Source: Lepas anatifera
Taxonomy: Eukaryota > Arthropoda > Thecostraca > Lepadidae
Direction: 5' to 3'
Assembly: GCA_034440635.1 (NCBI GenBank)
Contig: JAOTON010001807.1
Location: 62,001 to 126,000, forward strand
DNA: 64,000 bases
The translations under genes were made by a program, and so were the position numbers. Below the pieces are notes generated by a model. That model did no database searches. It saw nothing but the letters and a program-made list of their open reading frames with translations, and was not told where the DNA came from. Below are positions 1 through 8,510 of this stretch, piece after piece. Numbering within the stretch: the first letter of the stretch is position 1; each line of letters opens with the position of its first letter.

Positions 1-1035
1 ATATGATGATGTCATTCGGGTCTACGAATCTGCTATCTTGGAATTTTTGATATTGTTGACCTAAGGTGGGGTTAATTTTTTGGTCACCCCATTTTAAGTC
101 TGTGGTGAGAAATAGAAAGGGCTTGTTTTCAGTAAATACTGGATAGATCAAGCTGAAAATCTTTCAACCATGTATTCCTACCACGATCTTGACCATGAAG
201 TTGAGTTTTTGACCATTTGACCTCTCAAAGGTCATGTCAGGTCACAGGGGCATACAGTGATTGTTTTGCCAATAACTTCGCACTGAATTGAGATAAAGCT
301 CCTATTTTGCTTGTACTGTGCTTATATTGTCTCGGGGAGTCAGGGGCGTAGCCAGGATTTCGCTCAGGGAGGGACGGCGCCCCGAAAAGGGCCCCTGCGA
401 CAGCGCCAAAAGGGCCCTGCTGGGTAAAAAGGGCCCTGCTTGTTACAGAATACAGGGCTGAAGAGGGCTTAAGAGGGCCCTGTCTGGTATCAAATGCTAA
501 ATTTGGCCACAGAGCATAGTGCGGGCGAGCCGCGCGTCGCGCGGCTCTTGTCCTCAGGGGGGCCCTTCGGGCCCTCAGGGAGGGGCAGCTGTCCCTACCG
601 CCCCCCCTTGGCTACGCCCCTGCGGGGAGTCGATTGAGATACAACATGACCATACAAAGTCACCCTGTGACTCTGACCTAGCCTGATGGCTGGTCGTTTT
701 CACAATTTAACCTAGCAAGGTCATATTATACTTTATTCGATTTGCCACGATGAGAGGAATCCAATGATGCATAAATACTTGCTCTAGCCCCGCTGAATAA
801 ACATCTAGCGTGGGAAACGTACACTTCCCTGTTGTAAGCCTATGGAAAGTTTTTTTACCTATGCTGACCTCAAAATAATCCTATAATTTCCCTTCATCTC
901 GTCAAGAGCTTTCGAACAACGTCCGTAATTTTTATTTAGCTTTCCTGGGAAATGAGAAACGGAGAGGACGAAATACGCCCCCAGCTGGGAGAGCTGGGCG
1001 CGTCATGCCAGGGACCCCACCGGGGCGCGTGTTAA
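1..1035 (+). mobile_element. TTAA-flanked non-autonomous DNA element, family T1, copy 1 (left end outside window)
   Basis: This stretch aligns along its whole length with 36256-37010 and 59237-59985. Shared landmarks are the opening AT-rich text, a GGGGAGTCGATTGA segment, the phrase TCAAGAGCTTTCGAAC near the right end, and the right terminus GGGGCGCGTG followed by TTAA. About 260 bp of the left end lie before the window. The right end carries two near-copies of the terminal motif (near 984-1000 and 1019-1035). No open reading frame of transposase length is present, so it is non-autonomous. TTAA target sites suggest a piggyBac-type or other TTAA-targeting transposase; that part is inference. 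It is interrupted by another element at 341-622. Confidence 0.8.
341..622. mobile_element. hAT-type MITE nested in T1 copy 1, with perfect 8-bp target duplication
   Basis: The ends are inverted repeats with CAGGGGCGTAGCCA as the shared 14 bp. CGGGGAGT stands directly before (333-340) and directly after (623-630). Two sister copies of the host element, near 36590 and 59560, have CGGGGAGT only once and no insert, so both the exact ends and the 8-bp duplication are shown by empty sites. An 8-bp duplication is typical of the hAT superfamily. The inside is GC-rich, has no coding capacity and contains repeated AAGGGCCCTG phrases. Confidence 0.9.
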
Positions 1036-1358
1036 GATGTGAGCTTGGTTTTGTGTATTCCACCTGGGAGAAGCACGGTGCAGACTGACACCGGGTGCCG
1101 AAACACTATCTTATGATGATGAAATGAGGATAAATTTAGATGAGAGCATGATATTTCGCGTGTCAAGCGTGGAAACACCACAGAGCCACCAGACCTTGAG
1201 TGCTGAACCACAGACATTTTAAAGATATGTTACTAATGACGTGTAACAAATGGCAACAAGAAATATAATAAAATAACAATAAGATATAACATTAAACTTA
1301 TTCAATACATCGAATCGAAATCTGGAAAAATATAATCTAAAAGAACTTCTTATCTTTT
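1036..1358. other. No recognisable feature
   Basis: AT-rich spacer between the T1 element and the Penelope-like remains. I see no gene, repeat or site that I can support. Confidence 0.5.
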
Positions 1359-1725
1359 TTAATGTCCCGGCCAGCCAAGAAAAATGGTACATTTGCCTGT
1401 GTTTCTGTTCACTGTAGGTGATGTTTGAAGTTGCATGTTATGGCTTTCTTGATCCTGTGTTGATTTGTGAAATGAGAGTGTTTCCGTGTTTTGCCAATCG
1501 ATGGCGTGACCAGTGTCTATTACGTGTCCTGCAGTGGCTTCAAGTTGTTTGGTGGTGGTAGGGTGCGTCAGGTCTCTTGTCTGTTCCTTCTTCCTTACTT
1601 TGAGTTTCCACCCGCTTTCTCCAATGCATGTGCTTACAATGCAATGTACACTTCTGGACAGTCCCTGCAATTCGTCTTGTAGATTACCCCTGTCTTTTCT
1701 TCTTTTGTGAATAGTCCTAAAAATA
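1359..1725 (-). pseudogene. Penelope-like element, GIY-YIG endonuclease domain remnant
   Basis: Read on the minus strand, two adjoining frames give a run typical of the C-terminal endonuclease of Penelope-like retroelements. The first part has GVIYKTNCRDCPEVYI (the GIY half). After a short insertion and frame change there is CIGESGWKLKVRKKEQ (the YIG half), followed by a histidine-centred AGHVIDTGHAIDWQNT segment, where the family usually has an EHA..TGH..D pattern. The frame break and a stop show the gene is dead. The fragment ends with a GWPGH tail whose DNA recurs in the opposite direction near 2996-3052. Upstream parts of the same element lie at 2610-2830. Assignment rests on motif recognition; a translated search would settle it. 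Confidence 0.7.
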
Positions 1726-1740
1726 ACCGTCTTATATTCA

Positions 1741-1940
1741 TACTATATATTGAAGAGAAAAGGCCAAGATAAAAACAATATTTCGAATACGATTCTTTGT
1801 CAAGTTTTTCAATACTATATATTGAAGAGAAAAGGCCAAGATAAAAACAATATTTCGAATACGACTCTTTGTCAAGTTTTTCAAAACTTGACAAAGAATC
1901 GTATTATTAGTTTTATCTTGGCCTTTTTTCATATATAGTA
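1741..1940. repeat. Direct duplication of 72 bp plus an inverted third copy (foldback)
   Basis: Two 72-bp units sit head to tail at 1741-1812 and 1813-1884, nearly identical, each containing GAAAAGGCCAAGATAAAAAC. The next stretch, about 1878-1940, is the reverse complement of most of the unit, with GACAAAGAATCGTATT and ATCTTGGCC. The transcript would fold into a long hairpin. It lies inside the Penelope-like remains, between the endonuclease and reverse transcriptase fragments. Confidence 0.85.
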
Positions 1941-2144
1941 TGAATGTAGAGGTTATTTTTAGGCTATTACAATGACACATTGTTTTATCTCCAATCTTAG
2001 AAAATAGAACCATTTTTTTTTTGATCTGGGTTTCTTGGGATGGACGAGCATTTGTCTCACCGTTAAGTGTTAAGTACATACGTCTTGATATCGAAGGTGC
2101 TGTTAACGCCCTTCAAGGTTGCGCTATGCCCTCAATGTAAGGGA

Positions 2145-2440
2145 GCACCATTGAGTGTTGGGAATGACCTGGGACCTAAAGATGATACAGATGACAGAAA
2201 GGCTAAAGACTGGGTAAGCAGTCCAGAACAAAACGTCTAAACCCTAAAAATTGTGACCCCGCCTGACGACGGTCCAGACCGAAACGTTGTATTTACTCTC
2301 CCAGTTTTTTTCTTATCTTTACCTTGACGTAGCCTTTTGGGCTTTTAGTTTGACGTTTTGTTTCTGGACTTTGTTTAGGTGCGTTTTTGGTTTACTGTCA
2401 TCTGTATCTCTTTTGGGTCGTGGTCATTCCAACACTCGCG
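2145..2440. repeat. Imperfect inverted repeat inside the Penelope-like region
   Basis: The left arm (about 2150-2240) and the reverse complement of the right arm (about 2350-2440) share GAGTGTTGG, GATACAGATGACAG and GTCCAGAAACAAAACGTC-like phrases in the same order. Between them lies CTGACGACGGTCCAGACCG followed by AAACGTTG, a phrase of the kind often seen beside Penelope-like coding regions. The arrangement suggests two partly overlapping copies in opposite directions. Confidence 0.6.
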
Positions 2441-2609
2441 GTTTATGACCCTCTTGCGGCCTTGGAATTTTATTTTCATCTGGAGCACCATTACTCTTAG
2501 TTTGAATTCGCCGTTGTAGGTGTTGACGTTGTTGTTGTATCCACCCTCGACGTTGGTTGTTGAGCTTGTGGGGGGGGGCTTAGGTAAGTTTTGGATATAT
2601 TTGGTCTCA

Positions 2610-2830
2610 ACTTTCTTGACTTCACTGCTGATAACAGATAATGGGTATTTGTTGTGTTCCAACATATGGACAAAGTTTTTAGCTCAGCCTTGCAGTCATC
2701 GAGTTCATCGCATATTGCAAGTGCCCTTTGGGTCAGGGTATGGATAACTGTTATTTATGTTCAGGTTGATGGCTCTGATAGCTTAGGTATCATCCAGATG
2801 CCTTTGGTTTGTAGTAGACATCTGCTGTTA
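2610..2830 (-). pseudogene. Penelope-like element, reverse transcriptase C-terminal (thumb) remnant
   Basis: On the minus strand, from about 2825 downwards, the frames give DVYYKPKASG, then LTQRALAICDELDDCKAEL, then after a frame change EHNKYPLSVISSEVKK. In Penelope-like reverse transcriptases the palm-thumb junction commonly reads as a VYRKPT..G.YLNF..HP segment, then a TL..RA..IC segment, then a NGYP motif, so the order fits. Stops and frame changes interrupt it, and the catalytic YxDD region is not present. It has the same orientation as the endonuclease fragment at 1359-1725, which would be its downstream part. Confidence 0.65.
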
Positions 2831-2989
2831 TGTAGTCGTCGTCTTTTCGTTACAAAACAAATACCCATCATCGTTACAAAATACAGAACAAGGCCGTCTT
2901 CTGTTAACAAAACAAATGCCCCTCATCTGTACATACAACTTTTTTCAGAAGTGACACTTCAGATACAATACATATAACTTCAGACAGCT

Positions 2990-3056
2990 CCTACACTGAA
3001 CAGAATCACAGGTAAATGCACATTTTCCTTGGCTGACCGGACATTTTAGAAATACA
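2990..3056 (+). mobile_element. Penelope-like element terminal fragment, opposite orientation
   Basis: This piece is about 80 percent identical to the reverse complement of 1361-1412: both contain GAACAGAA.CACAGG.AAATG, then a T-rich run, then TGGCTG.CCGG. It is therefore the same 3' coding end as the endonuclease fragment, but pointing the other way. Penelope-like copies often carry such partial, inverted end copies. Confidence 0.6.
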
Positions 3057-3549
3057 GAAACGTGGTTCGTAAGACTGTCACGGACGAAAAACACTCATAC
3101 AAAGTATTCAGGGGAACACACTTTTATTGTGGCTTACGCATTTTGTGCTAATTTTAGTTGCGACTTCAAGCTTCTTTAAACCTGTGTTTTTCTCTCGACT
3201 GAAGATGACCATGACCTACTGGGATTGAAGGTCATGGTCGTGTTTTGAAAATAACATAACCGTAGCCTTGTGTGGAATACATGATTTAAGAATAGTTCCG
3301 AGGCATTGCATCCCAATAGTGTTCTATTCTTTAAAGTTTCCGATCCCACTGCCCTGATCCCCAAGACCTCGGTCTGGGCCTGGCGCTGTCATCTCCCTGT
3401 GCTTAAGCCAAAAATCAGTGGCGACGCGGCGCCGTGGTGTGTAGGACTACGAACTCACGATTAGCTGGGCATCTGTGAGACGTCAGGGCTGGGCCAATAC
3501 CTCATGCGTTTCCTTGGCGACGCTCCCCTCGATGGCCCTCACCCACCTC
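3057..3549. other. No recognisable feature
   Basis: Unique-looking spacer. One short inverted match (GACCATGACCTACTGGG against CCCAG-like text, then AAGGTCATGGTCG) occurs around 3205-3242. No gene or element end can be supported. Confidence 0.4.
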
Positions 3550-3749
3550 CATAGGCGGATCCAGCATTACCGAGGGGGGGAAGATTCAGACAGAGGGCGC
3601 TTATTTTGGGCGGCGCAGCCTATAAGGGGGCGCTAAGTATTTTGGTGGGCGCCGATGCTGACATCTTCGATAGGGTGGAGAGCAACTTTGAAGATGCAGC
3701 ACTATTTTGGGGGGATGAAAGAGCGAAGGAAAATCGTCTTGATTAGCAA
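3550..3749. mobile_element. Family A MITE, incomplete (left end CATAGGCGGATCCAG)
   Basis: It starts with the family A end CATAGGCGGATCCAG and continues with G-run and GGCGCC text like that in the copies at 34717 and 52592. The right terminus is missing, and another family A element begins directly at 3750. Confidence 0.6.
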
Positions 3750-4009
3750 CATAGGCGGATCGGGAGAGGGCAAAGGGGGCATTTGCTCTCCCCGCTGATC
3801 AACCCCTGGCGTATCCTAAAATGGTTACCCTGAAAGTTCGATGGCGCCCCTGACATGTCGCTCCCCCTCAGAAGCGAGCATCGACACCCCCGCATAGGAT
3901 TTGACGCATTAAGTTTTTTCCGCCTAAAGGTGACGCTCCCTGGGCCAAATGCTCCCTGCCTCCCTCCCATGTGCCTTCCCTCCGCTCGGAGATCCTGGGT
4001 CTGCCTATG
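3750..4009. mobile_element. Family A MITE with near-perfect 8-bp target duplication
   Basis: The ends are CATAGGCGGATC on the left and a matching ...TGGGTCTGCCTATG on the right. The flanks are ATTAGCAA (3742-3749) and ATTAGCGG (4010-4017), six of eight bases alike, as expected of an old 8-bp hAT-type duplication. The inside contains GGCGCC and TGACGCTCCC blocks, partly the reverse complement of the copies at 34717-34950 and 52592-52816. Confidence 0.75.
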
Positions 4010-4239
4010 ATTAGCGGCACCATGCTTAGATGCCATTACTTAAAACCCTGTTTTCTGCCAGTCCTGTTTTTTATCCAACCCGTAGACCCTTTCCTCCCCT
4101 CATCAACTTTGTGTTGGCCCCTTGAAACCCTACACCTTCAAAAACCTTCTCACGCCCCTGAACGACCACAGCTCACGCATGTGCCCTGCCCACAGACATT
4201 AAAACTTCATCGCCGCATTTAACGCAGCGATTCATGGCT

Positions 4240-4536
4240 GGCAGCGTGCTAGCCGGCTCCGGCGTCCCGCCAAAGTCGTAGCCGGAGCAGATTGTCGCGA
4301 ATGCGCAAGCGCAGTCAGCTGCCTGTCGTCCGGCCACGCGAGCGGGCTTCAGTTGTGGAGTGGCGTTCGTGGCGTGAGGGTGTTGCTCCGTGTTGTAGTA
4401 GATCTGAATTGTGACGTCTGACTGTCGTAAATGAATCGAAGTTGAATTTCACAGTGATGTAGAAAGGCTGTATTTACTGAAAGCATCAAGATCGTGTGGA
4501 GAAGATTCAACGGCTCGGAATAGCTTGTGCAAAACA
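4240..4536 (+). promoter_or_regulatory. CpG-rich promoter and 5' leader of the 4537 gene (candidate)
   Basis: Base composition changes sharply to CpG-rich here, directly before the ATG at 4537. TCAGTTG at 4349-4355 fits the arthropod initiator TCAGT(T), which would give a leader of about 186 bases; TCAG at 4315 is a second choice. GAATGCGCAAGCGCAG at about 4298-4313 resembles a degenerate NRF1-type palindrome. No TATA box is evident. Two tiny upstream reading frames (ATG at 4431, four codons; ATG followed at once by TAG near 4455) lie in the leader and could lower translation. All of this is inference from motifs. Confidence 0.4.
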
Positions 4537-5319
4537 ATGACTGAGGTTATTTCGCCGCGTGGTGTGATGTTGTCTCCGTCGCGTCGTGCAGTGAACACGC
4601 TACCGTCGATGTCGACGACGTCGGGTGTGCCGCGAGGCGGCGTCAGCGCGGTCAGCGCCGCCGTCAGTGTCAGTGCCGTGAATATCGACGGTCGCGAGCG
4701 GCCGAGCACCAGCCACGACGTGCACATCGTGCCTATCGTTCACATTGCGAATCAGACGGCGGCTGCTAGCGATACCAGCTCTCTGGGAAACGGGGGCACA
4801 GTGCGAGGCGCGGTGCCTCTACAGCCGCCGCCTGAGCGGGCGCCGCCCAAGAGACGCACAACGGATACCCAGACGGAATCGGTGACGCCCTCAGGCGGTG
4901 TCGGTGCCGGCGATCCGGGACGCGAGCAGCGTCGGAGGGAGCGTCGAGAACGACGCGAGAGGGCGCCCGGCGCTCGGCGGCCGCCTCCTGTTCCGACGTC
5001 GCCTCCCGGTGCTGTTGTGCAGGCTCCGACGGGGGTGAACGCCGCCCCGGGGGTGTCTTCTCACTCGCAGCCACCCGCTCATCTGCCGGACATTCTCAAC
5101 TCGCACGTTCCGCCGCCCTATTCCACGCTGCCTCACGGCGCGGGCACTCGGGGGGCCGCCCCCGCCCCCGCCGCCGCCGCCACCGCCACCCCCGCCGCCG
5201 CCACCGCTGCCGCCGCCGCCCCCCGGCCGCTGCCCGTACGTTCCTCCGCCGGGGTCTCCGCAGAGGACTGCGCTCTGCTTCGGCGATGGATACAATCTTG
5301 CCGGCATGGGAGGCAGAAG
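4537..5319 (+). CDS. First coding exon of an unrecognised gene: disordered Pro/Ala/Arg-rich N-terminus with a PPPY motif
   Basis: The exon is 261 codons long and ends in phase 0 at AGAAG/GTAGGT, a good splice donor. I start at ATG 4537 (context CAAAACAATGACT), because the open frame upstream of it has no ATG. The protein is low-complexity: proline-rich at residues 97-105 and 148-157, a strongly basic stretch QRRRERRERRER at 131-142, an alanine-rich run at about 207-229, and the sequence HVPPPYSTLP at 190-199. PPPY is the classic ligand of WW domains such as those of Nedd4-type ubiquitin ligases. The last 25 residues (AEDCALLRRWIQSCRHGRQK) look more ordered and may begin a folded domain in the next exon. 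No signal peptide or membrane segment is seen. The GC content is far higher than in the flanks, as is usual for a CpG-island first exon. The following intron holds MITEs. I do not recognise the family and assign no function; the next exon was not found. Confidence 0.55.
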
Positions 5320-5479
5320 GTAGGTCACCACTACAGGCGTAGAGATGTGAGAGAAGACTATCGTTTATCATGGTATGAAACATTCAGTTTGCAACAACAG
5401 CTGTCTTTTCGTGTGCACATGTAAAAAATGTCGATTTCTGTTTGTTTATCCACGTCAAAAATGTGAAAGGTTTTGCAAG

Positions 5480-5646
5480 CAGGGGCGTCGCCACCGGGGG
5501 ACCTAGGGGGTGCTCTTGGAAAGTGGGAGGCCGCCCCCTCCCACTTTTGGCCGGAAATATCATTGAAAATGCCGAATTTAGGCGGACATAGGAGTTTCAA
5601 GGGCTTTACCACTGGCTCCGCTCCGCCCCTTTGGGTCTGCCCCTCT
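5480..5646. mobile_element. Family D MITE fragment in the presumed first intron
   Basis: It starts with CAGGGGCGTCGCCACCGGGG, close to the ends of the element at 41636-41847, and contains the typical text about grey-zone G runs (AGTGGGAGGCCGCCCCC) and TTTGGCCGGAAAT. The right side ends in TCTGCCCCTC without a clean inverted repeat, and no target duplication is visible. Confidence 0.5.
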
Positions 5647-5656
5647 CGAAAATCCG

Positions 5657-6499
5657 GTTAATTTACAGAATAAGGTGAGCAATCACTAACAACTAAGAAA
5701 ATTGTCTCACTCGAATGATTGCAGCACGCCCTACAAAATTTCCAACATTTTTTCCGCCGACCTACCGTTTCCAAAATATTCCATAATATTGCTTCCACAA
5801 GGCACACCACACAATACTGCGGACCAGCCGCGAGTACCTGCTGAAAATGACGAGCAGGGGCAGCCTGTAGTTATTCAGAAGTCGACCGATGACACTAGTT
5901 AATAAAATGTGTAGAAAACCTTCAAAAAGCTCTGTCACTCGTACAGAAGGAACGGAACAAAACGGAATGAGCAAAAAAAGCCGGCACATCCACTCAGACC
6001 TGACCTGACCTCACCTAACCTTACCTAACCTAACCTCCTAACCTAACCTAACCTAACCTAACCTAACCTAACCTAACCTAACCTAACCTAACCTAACCTA
6101 ACCTAACTAAACCTAACCTAACCTTACCTGCTTCACTCGCATCAGAAATCGCCTGTTAGTATTTTATTTCGCAACCATCACATCCATCCGCCATTGCACA
6201 AACTGACGAGCGTCGGTGTGTTACGTAGAGGTTTTTTATTTTGGAGTGTTTTATCCCTCTTATTCTGGCATGGTATCTGGAATCTTTAATAACCAGTAGC
6301 GTTGCTCTGTTGTGAGGTGGTGTTGGTCGTGTGCGACATTTCTGTGGTAGCGTCGTGGTAATATAGGAGGGAAATTCGATGGGAGAAAATTATTTGCGGA
6401 AGCAATTGTTGCTAAATTAGTTTTCAGCACATAAGATTGTGTCTAAAAATGGCCGTTAGAACGTGGTACGCAATTGCTCACCTTATTCTGTAATTAAAC
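5657..6499. mobile_element. Mutator-like element, 843 bp, with perfect 10-bp target duplication; carries a telomeric tract
   Basis: The left end contains TTACAGAATAAGGTGAGCAA (5664-5683); its exact reverse complement stands at the right end (6474-6493). The inverted repeats reach about 27 bp with one shifted T. CGAAAATCCG lies immediately outside on both sides (5647-5656 and 6500-6509), a perfect 10-bp direct repeat. Duplications of 9-11 bp are typical of the Mutator superfamily. A TTAA inside each end is an alternative reading (TTAA-targeting element), but the longer perfect flanking repeat is the stronger evidence. Inside are a 67-codon open frame at 5702-5902 without recognised similarity, followed by AATAAA, and the CCTAA tract at 6012-6128. 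No transposase is seen. Confidence 0.8.
6012..6128 (-). repeat. Interstitial telomeric repeat (TTAGG)n
   Basis: About 20 copies of CCTAA on this strand, that is TTAGG on the other. Most units are perfect, with a few variants (CCTTA, a CCTCCTAA step, an ACTAAA step). TTAGG is the common arthropod telomere unit. The tract lies wholly inside the Mutator-like element, not at a chromosome end. Confidence 0.95.
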
Positions 6500-6513
6500 C
6501 GAAAATCCGACGT

Positions 6514-6552
6514 GCAAGCACGTCACTAGAAAATTCGTGACGACGTGCTTGC
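6514..6552. repeat. Short hairpin with 11-bp perfect arms
   Basis: GCAAGCACGTC at 6514-6524 is the exact reverse complement of GACGTGCTTGC at 6542-6552, with a 17-base loop. It stands five bases outside the right target duplication of the Mutator-like element. Confidence 0.75.
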
Positions 6553-6763
6553 AAAATTTGTTCCCGCCATGGGTAAATCGAAGACTTCTGGAAACCATGG
6601 AGCAGACGATAGTTACTTCTTTGTCCCGAAAGTTGATATGGATCTGGGCTGCGCACTCCCCCTCTCCGCGCATCTTGAACACTGATTTGCGTGATTTTGA
6701 ACAAAGGCCTAACGTTTTCCTCACTACCTGGTCAGAGGAACAAAAACTGATGCTGGTGGCCCA

Positions 6764-7330
6764 GTCAGTGGTGAGGGGTCCCACTGCAGTGGTGAACAGT
6801 CCCACTGCAGTGGTGAGGACTCCCACTGTACGGGTGAACAGTCCCTCTGCAGTGGATGAGGACTCCCACTGCAGTGGTGAGAGGGTCCCACTGCATTGGT
6901 GAGGGCATAAGTGTCGCCACCGGGAAAAAGTGGCGGGGGGGGGGGCCAGCCAATCTTCAACCTGATGCTGACAAAAAACTTTCAACCTCAGGACCAAAAA
7001 CTGTTCGAATTTGGGCTCCTCGTTGCCTTTCGCAGCGGCTGGATATAAGAATGTCCAGCTTTCTCTCATTTTGACTGAGATCAGGAAATTTTTGGCCAAA
7101 AAGTGGGGGGCCAGGCCCCCTGGCCCCTCCCCTTTTCCGACGCGTATGGGTGAGGGGTCCCACTGCAGTGATGAACAGTCCCACTGTGGTGGTGAACAGT
7201 CCCACTGCAGTGATGAGGGGTCCCACTGCAGTGGTGAGGACACCCACTGCAGTGGTGAGCGGTCCCACTGCAGTGATGAGAGGTCCCACTGCAGTGATGA
7301 GCAGTCCACTGAACGGTCCCTCTGCAGTGG
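6764..7330. repeat. 21-bp minisatellite with a 12-bp palindrome in each unit (split by a MITE)
   Basis: The array occupies 6764-6905 and 7149-7330, about 6 and 9 units. The unit is about 21 bp, built on CCCACTGCAGTGGTGA with a variable last part (GGGGT, ACAGT, GGACT). CCACTGCAGTGG is a perfect palindrome. Because 21 is a multiple of three, several frames stay open on both strands, but no start context or splice site supports a protein. Confidence 0.9.
6906..7148. mobile_element. MITE inserted in the 21-bp array, 8-bp flanking repeat GGTGAGGG
   Basis: The ends read CATAAGTGTCGCCACCGGG and, at the other side, CCCCTTTTCCGACGCGTATG, imperfect inverted repeats. GGTGAGGG flanks both sides (6898-6905 and 7149-7156). 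Since the array itself contains that string, the duplication is not independent proof, but the array continues in register on both sides. A second, shorter copy lies at 26231-26330. Confidence 0.75.
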
Positions 7331-8099
7331 CTTGATTGTTGGCTTTCTACCAGATGGAATAGCATGGGATTTTGAGGAGCTCCGGCTCCGTGACGATAAT
7401 CGGACCTCCGCACTAAGTAATTGGACCTCCGTACTGGGTACAGTTCCTCGCAGCCCCATGAGGTCATGCGAGCAGATGCAGGCAGAGAACAAGACAGACG
7501 TGCTGTTTACTCAGAGGGCGTGGAGGCGAGGAGAGACACTGCGGGTCTATGCTTCTAAACGTTTCGGGGAATCTTTTATTTTCTATGAAACAAAGACAGC
7601 ATCTGGTTCATTGTGGGAGTGCTCACAGCAGACATTCTAGAACTTTTCCGTCAGGGTCCGCCGCTCCCTGCATTTGTGTGTGACCTTCGGGGACTAGTGT
7701 GACTTCCGCGAATCACGGTCACAGGTCGCCGGATTATTGCAGCTAAGAGTTCTCCGCGCCCAAATGAGAGTTGCAACATTAGTCTGCTGAGGCACCACCT
7801 GTGCACCGGTCCGCTGCCCCCGCTGCCACGTTATTGCCTCTCGGTGGTGATGGAGGAGAAGAGATGCCATTTGTTAGTCCGGCCATCTCTTTTCCGGCTC
7901 TGGCCACATCTGGGTCGGCTGGGGTAGAAGTACCGGTCTGTTTTTGTCCCGCGGATTGTTGTAAAGTAAAATGTGCATATTCGTGGGATTTGCATGGAGC
8001 TATCAGTCGCTATGAGCGTGCCGAAAAGCTCCCGGTTTCATACTTCGTTTAGGTGCTGAAGTTTCTTGGAAGCACGTTCGACTTTCACGCCGCTGATCA
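7331..8099. other. No recognisable feature
   Basis: Unique-looking DNA of mixed composition. Open frames here are short and without recognisable similarity. Confidence 0.4.
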
Positions 8100-8104
8100 A
8101 ACTT

Positions 8105-8335
8105 GTTTAGCTGCGATTCAGAGTCAGAGTCGACTTAGGTACAGTCAGAGTCGACCCTGAGTCGGCTCAATTTTCGCTTTAGTCAGAGTTGAGTCAACTC
8201 ACTTCTGGAAGTGGTCTGAGTCAGAGTCGACTCATCGGCTCAACGCGTTGAGTTGGGTCAGAATCAGTCAGCCATTAAGCCGTGAGTCATAGTTGAGTTG
8301 AGTCCACTCAAAAGGTTTGAGTCATCAACAAGTCT
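8105..8335. repeat. Degenerate repeat rich in GAGTCA / TGAGTC motifs
   Basis: The phrases GAGTCAGAGTCGACT, GAGTCGGCTCA, GAGTTGAGTCAACTCA and TGAGTCA recur with irregular spacing, more than a dozen GAGTC-type words in 230 bp on both strands. It looks like a decayed short tandem repeat. TGAGTCA is also the core of bZIP (AP-1 type) binding sites, but no function can be claimed. Confidence 0.6.
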
Positions 8336-8341
8336 GTCGCG

Positions 8342-8510
8342 GACCCGGGTTCGCCGTACGACTTCCCTAGTCGGGCCTCAAGACCCGGGTTCGCCGTACG
8401 ACTTCCATAGTCGGGCCTCAAGACCCGGGTTCGCCGTACGACTTCCATAGTCGGGCCTCAAGACACGGGTTCGCCGTACGACTTCCATAGTCGGGCCTCA
8501 AGACCCGGGC
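8342..8510. repeat. 40-bp tandem repeat, four full units
   Basis: Units begin with GACCCGGGTTCGCCGTACGA at 8342, 8382, 8422 and 8462; a fifth starts at 8502 and breaks off. They differ by one base each (CCCTAG against CCATAG; ACACGGG in the fourth). Confidence 0.95.

Noticed and set aside
5702..5902. 67-codon open frame followed by AATAAA, considered as last exon of the 4537 gene
   Set aside because: It lies inside the Mutator-like element, and joining in phase 0 at the best acceptor would use a different frame that stops after about 40 codons.
6494..7492. Minus-strand open frame of 332 codons
   Set aside because: It consists of the 21-bp array in both blocks plus the MITE inside it; nothing outside the repeat looks coding.
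8342..8510. Possible CRISPR-like array (also 20388-20745 and 44080-45686)
   Set aside because: The units abut head to tail without unique spacers, and everything else is eukaryotic.
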